The notes under the pieces are model-generated. The model ran no database searches, was not told the DNA's origin, and worked only from the letters and a program-made list of their open reading frames with translations. Positions 25,601-37,600 of a stretch of 64,000 nucleotides of DNA are shown one piece after another (position 1 is the stretch's first letter; each line of letters opens with the position of its first letter). The position numbers were made by a program, and so were the translations under genes. This DNA is from Symbiodinium natans. Its lineage: Eukaryota; Sar; Dinophyceae; Suessiales; Symbiodiniaceae. The stretch spans positions 613,042-677,041 of the forward strand of contig CAJNDS010002413.1 of the NCBI GenBank assembly GCA_905221605.1, given 5' to 3'.

Positions 25601-28600
25601 GGTTTGAGGGTTTGGGGTTTAGGGTTTAGGATTTAGGGTTTAGGATTTAGGGTTTAGGGTTTAGGATTTAGGGTTAGGGGTTTTGGGGTCTAGGATTTAG
25701 GGTTGCGGGTTTAGGGGTCTAGGATATAGGACTGATATAGGGCTTTAGGGTTTAGGGTTGAGGGTTGAAGGTTTTCGGGTTTGGTTGATAAAGCCTTTTA
25801 GGGGGCTTAGGGCTTGAGGTTGAGTAGGGTTAGGGGTGAAGGGGTTTAGTAGGGCTTAGTAGGGTTTAGTAGGGTTTAGTAGGGTTTAGTAGGGCTTAGT
25901 AGGGCTTAGTAGGGTTGAGTAGGGTTTAGTAGGGTTTAGTGGTTCAATAGAGTTCAGGGTTTCGGGTTTGGGGTTAGCAGGGTTTAGGGGTTTCGGGTTT
26001 GGGAGTTAGGACTTAAGCGGCTAGGGTTTTGGGTTTTTGGGGTCCATGTGGGGGTTGCCTGTCAACCCTCATCCCTTCAACTTAGCTGCAAGTCTCTAAA
26101 GGTCACATGACAGGGACCCCCATCGAAAAAACTATTCTAAGGCTCTTAAGGGAGGGGGTTCATGGGGGGCAGGTAGCTAGGGAACCTTAGGGTTTAGGGT
26201 TTAGGGTTTAGGGTTTAGGGTTTAGGGCTTAGGGTTTAGGGTTTAGGCGAGCCTTAAAGAAGCTTCGGGAGCCTTACGGACCCGGTCCAGCTTCTCTGGT
26301 GCCCCCACCTACCGCACCAGGAGATCCTCTGCAGGGGCCTGGGTGGATCATTCACCCCAAAGCCCCTGGACCTGGTTTCGTATGAGGGTTTAGGGTTTAG
26401 GGTTTAGGGTTTAGGGTTTAGGGTTATCCATACTGCCAACCACCACTGTGCCACTGGGTGCCCTTTGTGGCTCCAGGTGGCCCTCCGCCACCAACGCCGG
26501 TTCGCCCCTACCCTACGAGCCACTGGCTCCTTGAGCCCTTGTGGTCACGGTTTTCCCAACACCCAAAACCCGTGACGCTCTAAGGCCCCGTACCTAGAGC
26601 TTACAAGCCCGAGGCGCTTAAAGCCGTTAACCCTTCAAGACCCTGAACCCTGAAACTCCAAACCCTACACCTCTGAAACCCTGCAGAACTCCAAAACCAG
26701 AAACCCCAAACCCTAAGCTCCAAACCCCAAACCCCCAACCCTAAGCCCCAAACCCCCAACCCTAAGCCCCAAACCCCAAAACCCCAAACCCAAAACCCCA
26801 AACCCCAAACTGCCTAAGCCCTACACCTCCCACCCCGGCTGCCCCCGTGAAGGTGGCCCTGGCCGCAAACCCTAAACCCTAAACCCTAAACCCTAAACCC
26901 TAAACCTCAAGCCTAAACCCTAAACCCTAAACCCTAAACCCTAAACCCTAAACCCTAAACCCTAAACCCTAAACCCTAAACCCTAAACCCTAAACCCTAA
27001 ACCCTAAAACATAAACCCTAAACCCTAAACCCTAAACCCTAAACCCTAAACCCTAAACCCTAAACCCTAAACCCTAAACCCTAAACCCTAAACCCTAAAC
27101 CCTAAACCCTAAACCCTAAACCCTAAACCCTAAACACAAAACCCTAAACCCTAAACCCTAAACCCTAAACCCTAAACCCTAAACCCTAAACCCTAAACCC
27201 TAAACCTAAACCCTAAACCCTAAACCCTAAACCCTAAACCCTAAACCCTAAACCCTAAGCCCTGAACCCTAAACCCTAAACCCTAAACCCTAAACCCTAA
27301 ACCCTAAACCCTAAACCCTAAACCCTAAAGGTGGCCCTGGCCGCCAGCTCGGGTGCCTTTGCAGCCATCCTGGGCGATGGCTCCTTGACCCCGAGTTGGC
27401 TTTTGTTAGGGTTGTTTGGGGGCTGAGGGTTTAGGGTTCAGGGTTTAGGGTTTGGGGTTTGGGGTTTAGGGCTTAGGGTTTAGAGGTTTAGAGGTTTAGA
27501 GGTTTAGAGGTTTAGAGGTTTAGAGGTTTAGAGGTTTGGAGGTTTAGAGGTTTAGAGGTTTAGAGGTTTAGAGGTTTAGAGGTTTCGAGGTTTAGAGGTT
27601 TCGGACCTAAAACCTTCAACCCGAAGCTCTAAGCCCCAGACCCTAAGCAAACCTTAGCACACCCTCTCGACAGAAGCCCTGAAGCCGCACTTTCGCCAGC
27701 CCAAGCCAGAAGCCCCGAAACCTTAACGCTAACACCCCAACACCCCAACACCCTAACACCACAACACCTGAGCACCCTAAAACCCCAACACCCCTGAACC
27801 CCTAACCCCCCCCCCCTTTCCTTTAAGAGAGCTTAACACTCCCAATGCACAGGCTCCGTCACCGCCTGGGGGCAGCTGCCTGGCGGAGACTGCAGCGTCG
27901 TGCGGCTGGGCGCGCAGGTTTGTGAGTTTTTGGGCAAAAGGGGTTTAGGGTTTAGGGTTTAGGGTTTAGGGTTCAGGGGGTGTTTGGAGGGTTTAGGGTT
28001 TAGGGTTTGGGGTTTTGGTTCGGAGCTTTGCGGGGTGGGGGCGTTCAAGTCTTCGTTGGCCTTGATTATTGGGCGCAGCAGCACCGAACCCCTCAAACCC
28101 TAAACCCTAAACCCTAAACCCTAAACCCTAAACCCTAAACCCTAAACCCTAAACCCTAAACCCTGAACCCTAAACCCTAAACCCTAAACCCTAAACCCTA
28201 GTGCTTGGTGTTGCTCTCGGCTTCTTTTGGGCTTGGATGGGTCTTTGGGATGACAAGCTGGGCCCTGAGGTGGGATGCTCCACCTTATACTAGCAGTCCT
28301 CAATCGGGACTCTAGTACGCCCTACTCTAATCCCTACTAAGGACTTTTAGTACCCAGGGGGGAACATCCCAACCCTGCACCCTACACCCTACACCCTACA
28401 CCCTACACCCTAAACCCTAAACCCTAAACCCTAAACCCTAAACCCTAAACCCTAAACCCTAAACCCGAAGTCCTAAACCCTAAGGCCCCGGAGGCCTGCT
28501 AATGAAGGCACTGGCGCCTAAACAAACGGTCCCCTTCCGACCCCCCCCGCGCCACCGGGTTTAGGGTTTAGGGTTCAGGGTTCAGGGTTCAGGGTTTAGG

Positions 28601-31600
28601 GTTTAGGGTTTAGGGTTTAGGGTTCAGGGTTTAGGGTTTCGGGTTTAGGGTTTAGGGTTTCGGGTTAAAACATCCTAAGGCCCCAACGCCCCAAATAGGC
28701 CACACCCTGAAGCCTTGCAACCCTGAAGCCTCAGCCCTGAGCCCTTGCGACCCTAAACCCTTTGAGGCCCTGCACTGGCGCCGGGAAATGGCAAAGGTGA
28801 TGCCTGCGCGCATCACCTACCAGCCGCCCAATGGCGAGGCGCTCGTAGTCTGGCAGCCCGAGGCGACCATGGCAGTACTGCAGGCCAACTCCTGCAAGGC
28901 CTTCCAGGTTCTTGCGACCTGGCTTTCTGGTTGCGTGGGGAACCACGGACGGAGAGGCCGGCCTCTGACGTGGAAACGCAAGCATTGGTCGCGCAAGCGG
29001 AAGCATGCTGGATGACTCTGCGCTCCACCATCGCCAAAATGGTTACCCTCGCCAAAATGGGTTTCAGGAGCTCTGGGGGTTTAGGGTCTCCCACAAGGCC
29101 CAAACACGAACCGTGACCACTCCCAAGCCCCAGAACCCTGAGCCTTCCCTTGAGACCCTAAACCCTTGAGAGCCTAGACCCTTGAGACCCTAAACGCTTG
29201 AGTCCCTAAACCCTGAAGACCCTAAACCCTTGAGAGCCTAGACCCTTGAGACCCCTATTAGTTTTGTTGTTGAGCCATCCTAATCACAAGAAGAAAATTT
29301 GCATTTCTTCATGTTTTGGGAACTTCGGGTGGGTGAGTAATTTCCGATGTTCTAAACGACGAGCCTAAACGAGAAACTGCTCGACCAGGAGCTCTTGAAC
29401 CCTAAACCCTAAACCCTAAGCCCTAAACCCTAAACCCTAAACCCTAAACCCTAAACCCTAAACCCTAAACCCTAAACCCTAAAACCTAAACCCTAAACCC
29501 TAAACCCTAAACCCTAAACCCTCAACCCTAAAACCCTAAACCCTAAACCCGAAACCCTGGCTTTTGAGCCGAGGCAGGGGCAGCTCGTCAACGTGCAGCA
29601 AATCCAGGCGACCAGCGCCGAAGTGGGGGTTTTGATCAAGAACATGGGCCTCTTTGGTTTAGGGCTTTCGAAATCCTAAGCCCTAAACCCTAAACCCTAA
29701 ACCCTAAACCCTAAACCCTAAACCCTAAACCCTAAACCCTAAACCCTAAACCCTAAACCCTAAACCCTAAACCCTAAACCCTAAACCCTAAACCCTAAGC
29801 CCTAGACCCTAAACCCTAGGCCCTGGGCTCTAGACCCTACTTTCTTCCGTCCCTTCAGCCTCGGTCATTGGCCGTTTTTTTTTTTTTTTTGGGGGGGGGG
29901 GGGGGGGGAGGGCCCAAGGATCCTAGGCCAAGGGGGTCGCAGCTCCAAGTCACCGGAAGCTTTCTGGAGCCCAAAGGCAGAATGCCCTTCTTGGAGGTTC
30001 ATGGTACTTAGAACCCAATCATAGCGGTACTTGCAACCCACTTACAAGCCCCTTAGGTGCCCTAACGTTTTTTTTTTTTTTTTACATATTTTTTTGTTTC
30101 TTGAATTTGGGGTATAAGCACCGTTATACTTGGGTTACAAAGTACCATCAACCTCCAAGCACAGGGCTATTTTGGAAGAAAGCCGTCATGCATGTCCGGG
30201 CCCCACGGGTCATTGGTCCTACGCCCTCTAAATAGGGTTTAGGGTTTAGGGTTTAGGGTTTAGGGTTTAGGGTTTAGGGTTTAGGGTTTAGGGTTTAGGG
30301 TTTAGGGTTTAGGGTTTAGGGTTTAGTCTAAGAATAACTCACCATACACCAACCCCATACCCCTTAACCTATGAAAGTATGATATAAAGGGAGTCTATGG
30401 GAGGATTTTACCATACCCCCGTAATTTCTTTTAAGGGGTATGCCCTAGAGGTATGTTGAATATTTCTTAGATTTAGGGTTTAGGGTTTTGGGTTTAGGGT
30501 TTAGGGTTCAGGGTTCAGGGTTTAGGGTTTCGGGCCCCAAGCCCCCAGACCGGGCCAGGGTTTTTTTTTAATAAAAGGTGTGGCTCGGGCCTCCTTTTTT
30601 AAAAGGTGTGGCTCATCCCCTCCCCCCCTGGTGGTCCCCTTGGTCCTCTGGTCCCCTGGTCCCGTGGTTTCCTTGGTCCCGTCGTCTGGTCCCGTGGTCC
30701 TCTGCTCCCCTGGTCCCGTTGTTCCCTTGGTCCCGCAGTCCTCTGGTCCCCTGGTCCCGTGGTCCCCTTGGTCCCGTCGTCTCGTGGTCCCGTGGCCCCC
30801 TTGTCCTCTGGTTCTACGGTCCTCTCGTCCTGTGGTCTCGCGATCCCTGATCTTAATTTATGATATAATACATCATCTAATGTAAAATGTATAGTTTGCA
30901 ATGTGATATATATATATATATATTATAACATACAGTACATAGCACATAGTATAAGGGCTGCGCCCCCTCCAACCCCGCCGGTATTAAAGCCGTGCAAGCT
31001 TGTTCCAAAGCATATGAACCTTTCATGCAAGCATTGAGTTTGCAAAGGGGGGGGGGGCTGCGCCCCCCCCAACCCCCCGCTTGTTTTAGCCGTGCAAGCT
31101 TGCTTCAAAGCATATGAATCTTGAAACCTACATGCAAGCATTGAGTTTGCAAATGGCGGGGGGGCTGCGCCCCCCCCAACCCCCCCGCTTTTTTAAGCTG
31201 TGCAAGCTTGCTTCAAAGCGTATGAATCTTGAAACCTACATGCAAGCATTGAGGTTGCAAATGGGGGCGGCTGCGCCCCCCCCCCAACCCCCCCGCTTTT
31301 TTAAGTCGTGCAAGCTTGCTTCAAAGCATATGAATCTTGAAACCCATCATGCAAGCATTGAGTTTACCAATGGGGGGGGCTGCGCCCCCCCCCCCCCCCC
31401 GCTTTTTTAAGCCGTGCAAGCTTGCTTCAAAGCATATGAATCTTGAAACCTACATGCAAGCATTGAGTTTGCAAATGGGGGGGGGCTGCGCCCCCCCCAA
31501 CCCCCCCGCTTTTAAAGCCGTGCAAGCTTGTTTCAAAGCATATGAGTCTTTTTGAAACCCATCATGCAAGCATTGAGTTTGCAAATGGGGGGGGCTGCGC

Positions 31601-34600
31601 CCCAACCCCCCCGCTTTTTTAAGCCGTGCAAGCTTGCTTCAAAGCATATGAATCTTGAAACCTACATGCAAGCATTGAGTTTGCAAATGGGGGGGGCTGC
31701 GCCCCCCCTCCCTTTTTTAAGCCGTGCAAGCTTGTTTCAAGGCATATGAATCTTGAAACCCATCATGCAAGCATTGAGTTTGCAAATGGGGGGGGGCTGC
31801 GCCCCCCCCCAACCCCCCCGCTTTTTTAAGCCGTGCAAGCTTGCTTCAAAGCATATGAATCTTGAAACCTACATGCAAGCATTGAGTTTGCAAATGGGGG
31901 GGGGCTGCGCCCCCCCAACCCCCCCGCTTTTTTAAGCCGTGCAAGCTTGCTTCAAAGCATATGAATCTTGAAACTTACATGCAAGCACTGAGTTTACCCC
32001 AGCATAATGAGTCTCTTTGAAACCCAAACGCAACGCAGAAATTCTGCTATTTACAGTATTTGAAGCCTCTGACTACGTAGAAATGCTGCTATTTACAGTA
32101 TTGGAAGCCGCTGACAACACAGAAATGCTGCTGTTTACAATCTTGGAAGCTTCTGACAACGCAGAAATGCTGCTATTTACAGTATCTGAAGCCTCTGACA
32201 ACGCAGAAATGCTGCTATTTATAGTATTGGTGCAGAATTTGCAGCCTCTGACAACGCAGAAATGCTGCTATTTACAGTATTTGCAGCCTCTGACAACGCA
32301 GAAATGCTGCTATTTACAGTATTTGAAGCCTCTGACAACGCAGAAATGCTGCCATTTGAAGTATTTGAAGCCTCTGACAACGCAGAAATGCTGCTATTTA
32401 CAGTATTTGCAGCCTCTCTAAACGCAGAGATGCTGCTATTTACAGTATTTGCGAAGCCAAGCTGAGCCACACCTTAAAAAAAAAGCGTCCGAGCCACACC
32501 TTAAAAAAAAAAACCGCCCCCCCAGACCCAATCTCTAAACCTCAAGGTTTATAGGACTTGCTTGGAGGCTCATGGTGCTTCATGACCCAAAGATAACTGT
32601 GCTTTTTGCTTAGTTAAAACCACATTAGGGCACTCAAGGGGCTTATAAGTTGGGTATAAGTACCCTAAACCCTAAGCCCTAAACCCTAAATCCAAAACCC
32701 TAAACCCTAAACCCTAAACCCTAAACCCTAAACCCTAAACCCTAAACCCTAAACCATAAAGTACACCTCGAATTGGGTTGTTAAGTATGAACCTCCAAGT
32801 GGGGATCGAGGCGACCAGCACCGCGTTTGCGGCGATCTTGCGGGAGGGCTGCGTTGTCACCTGGGGAGATCCAGAAAATGGAGGACCGGGGGGAGGGGGG
32901 GGGGGGGCGGTTTTAGGGTCGAGGGTTTTAGGTTTAGGGTTTAGGGTTTAGGGTTTAGGGTTCGGTTTTACCCCAAACCCTCAAAACAACCTCTAAACAA
33001 CTTCTAAACACCCTCTAGGCGCCCTCTAAACGCGCTAAACCGGAGTTTTAACCCCAAGCCTTGCCTCGGAAGCTTTCCATGTCTTAGAGTTGGGCTTTGG
33101 GGGCGGCTTAGGGGCTTTTTATCCCTCCCTGCCCCAAGCCTCACCTACGGTTTAAGGGTTGAGGGTCCACACACTAAAGCCTTCAACCTACAAAGTTGAG
33201 AGTCGGGCCTTAACTACTATTTGATTAAGAAATCCCACAAAAAAGGAATAACGATCCCTATATTGCCCTTATAGGGAAGATTTCTGGGCGGTTCTTAAGC
33301 AAACAATCGCTAAGGCCCGACGTCCAAAAGCAAGTTGAATCCCTGGAGACTCTTCAGCACAAGACTCAACCCATGAAGCACTCAACCCTAGGCTTGGGCA
33401 TTGGCGGTGTGAACCGGCAAGAAAGCTCTAGAGCCCTCGCGCCCTACTCCAAACCCCAAACCCTAAACCCCTAACCCCTAACCCCTAACCCCTAAACCCT
33501 AAACCCCTCAACCCCCGAACCCCGAAACCCCCAAACCTCACAGGGATCCTTTCCTGGAGGTGACAGCTGCAACGTCCAGGAGAAGCTGCGGGACGTGCGC
33601 CAGATTCAGGCCTCCAGGTTTAGCGTTCATAGAGTTTATGCGGTTCATGGAGGTCATGGAGTTTATGGGATTTCAGGCTTCGTGGCGTTTATCGGGTTTG
33701 TGTGGTTTGTAGGGCGTAAAGGCTTTTTTTGGGTCTATGGTAGGTGGGGTTTCGAGTCACGCCTACTGCATCGCGCAAGAGTCACCAACTTCATTAGTGC
33801 CCCCTGGCACGGCTTGAAGGTGTAAGTTTCTAACCCCTAAACGCTTTAACCCTGTTCCCGAAACGCTACCCTAAACCCTAAACCCTAAACCCTAAACCCT
33901 AAACCCTAAACCCTAAACCCTAAACCCTAAACCCTGAACCCTGAACCCTGAACCCTGAACCCTGAACCCTGAACCCTAAACCCTAAACCCTAAACCCCAA
34001 ACCCTAAACCCTAAACCCTAAACCCTTAGCCGCCCCAGCCCTGATCCCTCCTCTCTCCACTGTCTTTCCGAGGCCCTGCGCTCTCCTAAGCCCTGAAGCC
34101 GAAAGCCCAAAACGTAAACCCATAAAACATAACCCCAAGCCCTACTCCCGTACGGGCTAGGCCCATCATTCAAACCCAGAAGACCCCCAAAACCCAAGTG
34201 CGTACTAACACCCCAAAAACCCTAAACCCTAAACCCCAAACCCTAAACCCCAAACCCCAAAAACCCTAAACCACCCCGAACAAGAACCTGACTCCGCCCA
34301 GCAACCCAAATCCTCCCAAAAGCCCAAACTGCCCAGGCCCTAAACCCTAAACCCTAAACCCTAAACCCTAAACCCTAAACCCTAAACCCTAAACCCTAAA
34401 CCCTAAACCCTAAACCCTAAACCCTAAACCCTAAACCCTAAACCCTAAACCCCAAGCCCCAAACCCTAAACCCTACCTGAGACTCTCTGTACCCACAGTT
34501 TAGTGGGTGATACCAGTTAATTCAAGGGTTTTTCTACTAAACTGTAGGTAAATAGAGTCCCAGGTAATCCTTCAACCCTAAACCCTAAACCCTAAAACCC

Positions 34601-37600
34601 TACACCCTAAACAAAAAACCTAAAGCCCTAAACCCTAAACCCTAAACCCTAAACCCCTAAACCCCTGAACCCCTAAACCCCTAAACCCCTAAACCCTAAA
34701 CTCGAAACCCTAAATTCGGAACCCTAAACCCTAAGCCCCAAGCCCCAAGCCCCAAGCCCCAAACCCTAAACCCTAAACCCTAAACCCTAAACCCTAAACC
34801 CTAAACCCTAAACCCTAAACCCTAAACCCAGAGGCCGCAGCGATGGCCTTCGCAGCCCTCTGCGGCGACGGCTCGGTGGTGACTTGGGGGCACCCGGACT
34901 TCGGGGGCGACAGCGGCCCAGTGCAGGACTTGGGGGGGGGGGGGTTGGGGTTTAGGGTTTAGGGTTTAGGGGTTTAGGGTTTAGGGTTTAGGGTTTAGGG
35001 TTTAGGCTTTAGGGTTTAGAGTTTAGGGTTTAGGGTTTAACGTTTAGGGTTTAGGGTTTAGGGTTTAGGGTTTAGGGTTAGGAGGTTTGGGGTGTAGGGT
35101 TCAGGGTGCAGAGCTGTCATTTTTATATTATATATGCCCATGCTCCTCATCGCGGGTCTGCCTGGCAAGGCACTGCAATACTAGAGTACCCTAGACCCTA
35201 AACCCTAAACTCTACAGCCCTACGGAGGGGACATCTGTGGGGAGTGGGGACTCACTTAGTTGCCCTTTAAGATTTTTCGCGTCACTTCGTTTTCGGCATC
35301 ACCACACATCCGTTTTTAGAGTGGCCCTCCTCTGAGTTTCGCTTGCGGGTTTAGGGTTTCGGGGTCAGGGTTTGGGGTTTAGGGGTGTAGGGTTGAGGGT
35401 TTTGAGATTTTTTTTCTCTATCAAAACGCCCAGGCTAAGAAGTCCTCCGCTGGGACTGGTTTGTAATTGGGGGATTTCCGAAAAGAGGAGTACCCTCTTG
35501 GGGGTTTAGGGTTTAAATGGGGGTACCTTCTTTGGGGTTTAGGGTTTATTGCTGTTTGGGGGTGGGGATTCTCTATTCTACTTGGGGTATAAATGGGGCA
35601 GCCCTTCCTTGGGAAGTACCCAATTACATTTTATACAAGAAGTCATAGTTCACAAAACCTAGCATTATGCGCCAATTCTCCCTTCCAGTCAAGTAAGCAA
35701 GGGGCGGACACGAATGCTCAACACCGTGTCAAGTGACGGGAACACTCGAAAAAACCACATCCCCCCCCTCCATGTTGCACGCATTAGCACAAGCAAGGGG
35801 TTTTGGCATCCACTCAGTCAGATATGACAGAGCAAAACATTTTTCCAGGTGGGCACTTTAATGGATCCCTCTTTCGCTGGCAACATGCGTAGCTTTATGA
35901 TCCCATACGGTTTAAGCCCTAAGCCTTTACACCCGCTATAAAAACGTGCCCTGAAGTCCCTGAACCCTAATCCCCAAAACCCTGAACCCTGCACCCTAAA
36001 CCCTCTCTACCATATAAACCTTCATTGACTTTCCGAGTTTGGCCGCTTTTTTTTCCGAATTTGGCCGCTTTATTTTCCGAATGTGGCCGCTTCCCTCAAC
36101 CCTGAACCTGGGAGGAGCGCCTGCACGATGTCCGGGAGATTCAGGCCACCGCGATGGCTTTCGCCGCGCTCCTGGGTGACGGCTCCGTGGTCACTGGGTG
36201 TAGTTGGGGCCCTAAACCCTAAACCCTAAACTCTAAACCCTAAACCCTAAAGCGTGCACCCTAAACCCTAAACCCTAAACCCTAAACCCGAAACCCTAAA
36301 CCCTAAACCCCAAACCCCAAACCCCAAACCCCAAACCCTAAACCCGAAACCCTAAACCCCAGAAACACTCTAAAAACCAAGCCCCTGGGATCTCAGGTCA
36401 CCTGGGGCTATCCCGACTTCGGCGGCGACAGCGACGCCGTGCGCGGTGACCTGACGGGCGTCTGCGCGATTCAGGCGAACAGGGGCGCCTTTGCTGCGAC
36501 TCTCGGACACCAAGGGCTTAAGGGTTCAGGGTTTAGGGTTAGGGTTTAGGGTTTAGGGTTTAGGGTTTGGGGTTTTCGGGTTTCGGGTTTAGGGTTTTCG
36601 GGTTTCGGGTTTAGGTTTGGGGTTTAGGGTTTGGGGTTTGGGGTTTTAGGTTTTAGGGTTTGGGGTGTAGGCGTTTAGGCGTTTGGGGTGTCGCGTTGGG
36701 GTTTTAGGGTTCGGTTCAGGGTTTCGGCGGGTTTTTCTTTTCGTTTATTCAAGTAGCTGTTGTTGGGATGGGCCTGCCAAATTTCCGGTGGCTTGTGTCT
36801 CCCAGTTTCCCTTCATGTGGGACGTTCCCCCTTAAAAACACAGTTTGTGGGGTCTTCGCCGGTGTAACTTTTTTTTTTTCGAGTTCATAGGGTTTCTTGT
36901 CAACGTCATCAAAGAGTTTTTAGGGTTTAGGGTTTAGGGTTTAGGGTTTAGGGTTTAGGGTTTAGGGTTTAGGGTAAACCCTAAACCCTTCAATACAGTC
37001 ATGCTTTCCTTGTAAGGCCTAGACATCGGTCCTACCGTACGCTGGGGCGCATCGCCCCAGCCAAAAAAGCCACGAAGCCCCAAACCCCCCAAAACATCCC
37101 TACTTCCAGGGCGGGCCCCTAAAAACATCTCTAAAGGTTTAGGGTTTTGGGTTTAGGGTTTAGGGTTTAGGGGTTAGGGTTTAGGGTTTAGGGTTTAGGG
37201 TTCCTTCTTCATCCTCTATCAAGAAGCCGAGGATAAAGGAGGATGGGTCGGTGGTGACCTGGGGCGACCCGGACGCCGGCGGAGACAGCAGCGACGTCCA
37301 GGACTATATCATACACCCTCAACCCTAAACCCTCAACCCTAAACCGTAAACCCTAAACCCTAAACCTTAAACCCTAAACCCTAAACCCGAAACCCGAAAC
37401 CCTAAACCCTAAACCCTAAACCCTAAACCCTAAACCCGAAACCCTAAACCCTAATATTTTCATCAAGGTTCTAAGGGGAGCATCGAGGAGCTCCTGGTCG
37501 GCGTGAGTCGGATCCAGTCCTCGGACACCGCCTTCGCGGCCATCCTGAAGGACCTCATGATGTGGGTGTTCCCTACGAAATGACCCCCCCTCAATACTAC

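Larger units (their letters stand above)
30561..32513. mobile_element. 1.95-kb element with imperfect ~50-bp terminal inverted repeats and internal tandem arrays
   Basis: The left end has two AAAGGTGTGGCTC units after T runs; the right end has two GAGCCACACCTT units before A runs, spaced the same way, so the ends are inverted copies. Inside: GTCCC(T/G)TGGT minisatellite (30,620-30,840), a TA run, about ten 107-bp units and ten 42-bp units. CCCCCAGACC occurs at 30,542-30,551 and 32,519-32,528, a possible target duplication although 9 bp from the left end. No transposase; probably non-autonomous. Confidence 0.65.
29608..32810. repeat. RCC1-like gene intron 7: two foldbacks, a TIR element and CCCTAAA arrays
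   Basis: CCCTAAA 29,684-29,815; T20/G19 junction 29,876-29,910; foldback A 29,990-30,160; TTTAGGG 30,233-30,326; foldback C 30,327-30,471; TIR element 30,561-32,513; foldback A 32,560-32,800 split by a CCCTAAA array 32,664-32,758. Confidence 0.85.
32884..34833. repeat. RCC1-like gene introns 8-9
   Basis: TTTAGGG 32,915-32,962; foldback D 33,202-33,321; CCCTAAA 33,868-34,025, 34,339-34,450 and 34,738-34,830; foldback E 34,474-34,566. 33,610-33,830 has loosely repeated GTTTATGG words; the frame across it is not supported as a gene. Confidence 0.8.
34927..37241. repeat. RCC1-like gene introns 10-12
   Basis: TTTAGGG 34,945-35,100; 35,100-36,000 mostly unique, with no gene recognised; three TTTTCCGAATTTGGCCGC-type units 36,025-36,092; CCCTAAA 36,208-36,360; TTTAGGG 36,520-36,720, 36,918-36,975 and 37,136-37,202. 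Confidence 0.8.

Noticed and set aside
26850-26866. An additional RCC1-like exon
   Set aside because: Only 17 bp identical to the exon 5 boundary, running directly into CCCTAAA; better explained as a target duplication copy.
28731-29103. Minus-strand proteins of 91-96 aa
   Set aside because: High GC gives open frames on both strands; no family resemblance and overlapping in two frames.
30956-32455. CRISPR array
   Set aside because: Units are contiguous tandem copies without unique spacers, in a eukaryotic context.
31114-32470. Repeat-protein genes on + and - strands
   Set aside because: Tandem units of 107 and 42 bp keep frames open by chance; no start context or splice signal, and both strands open.
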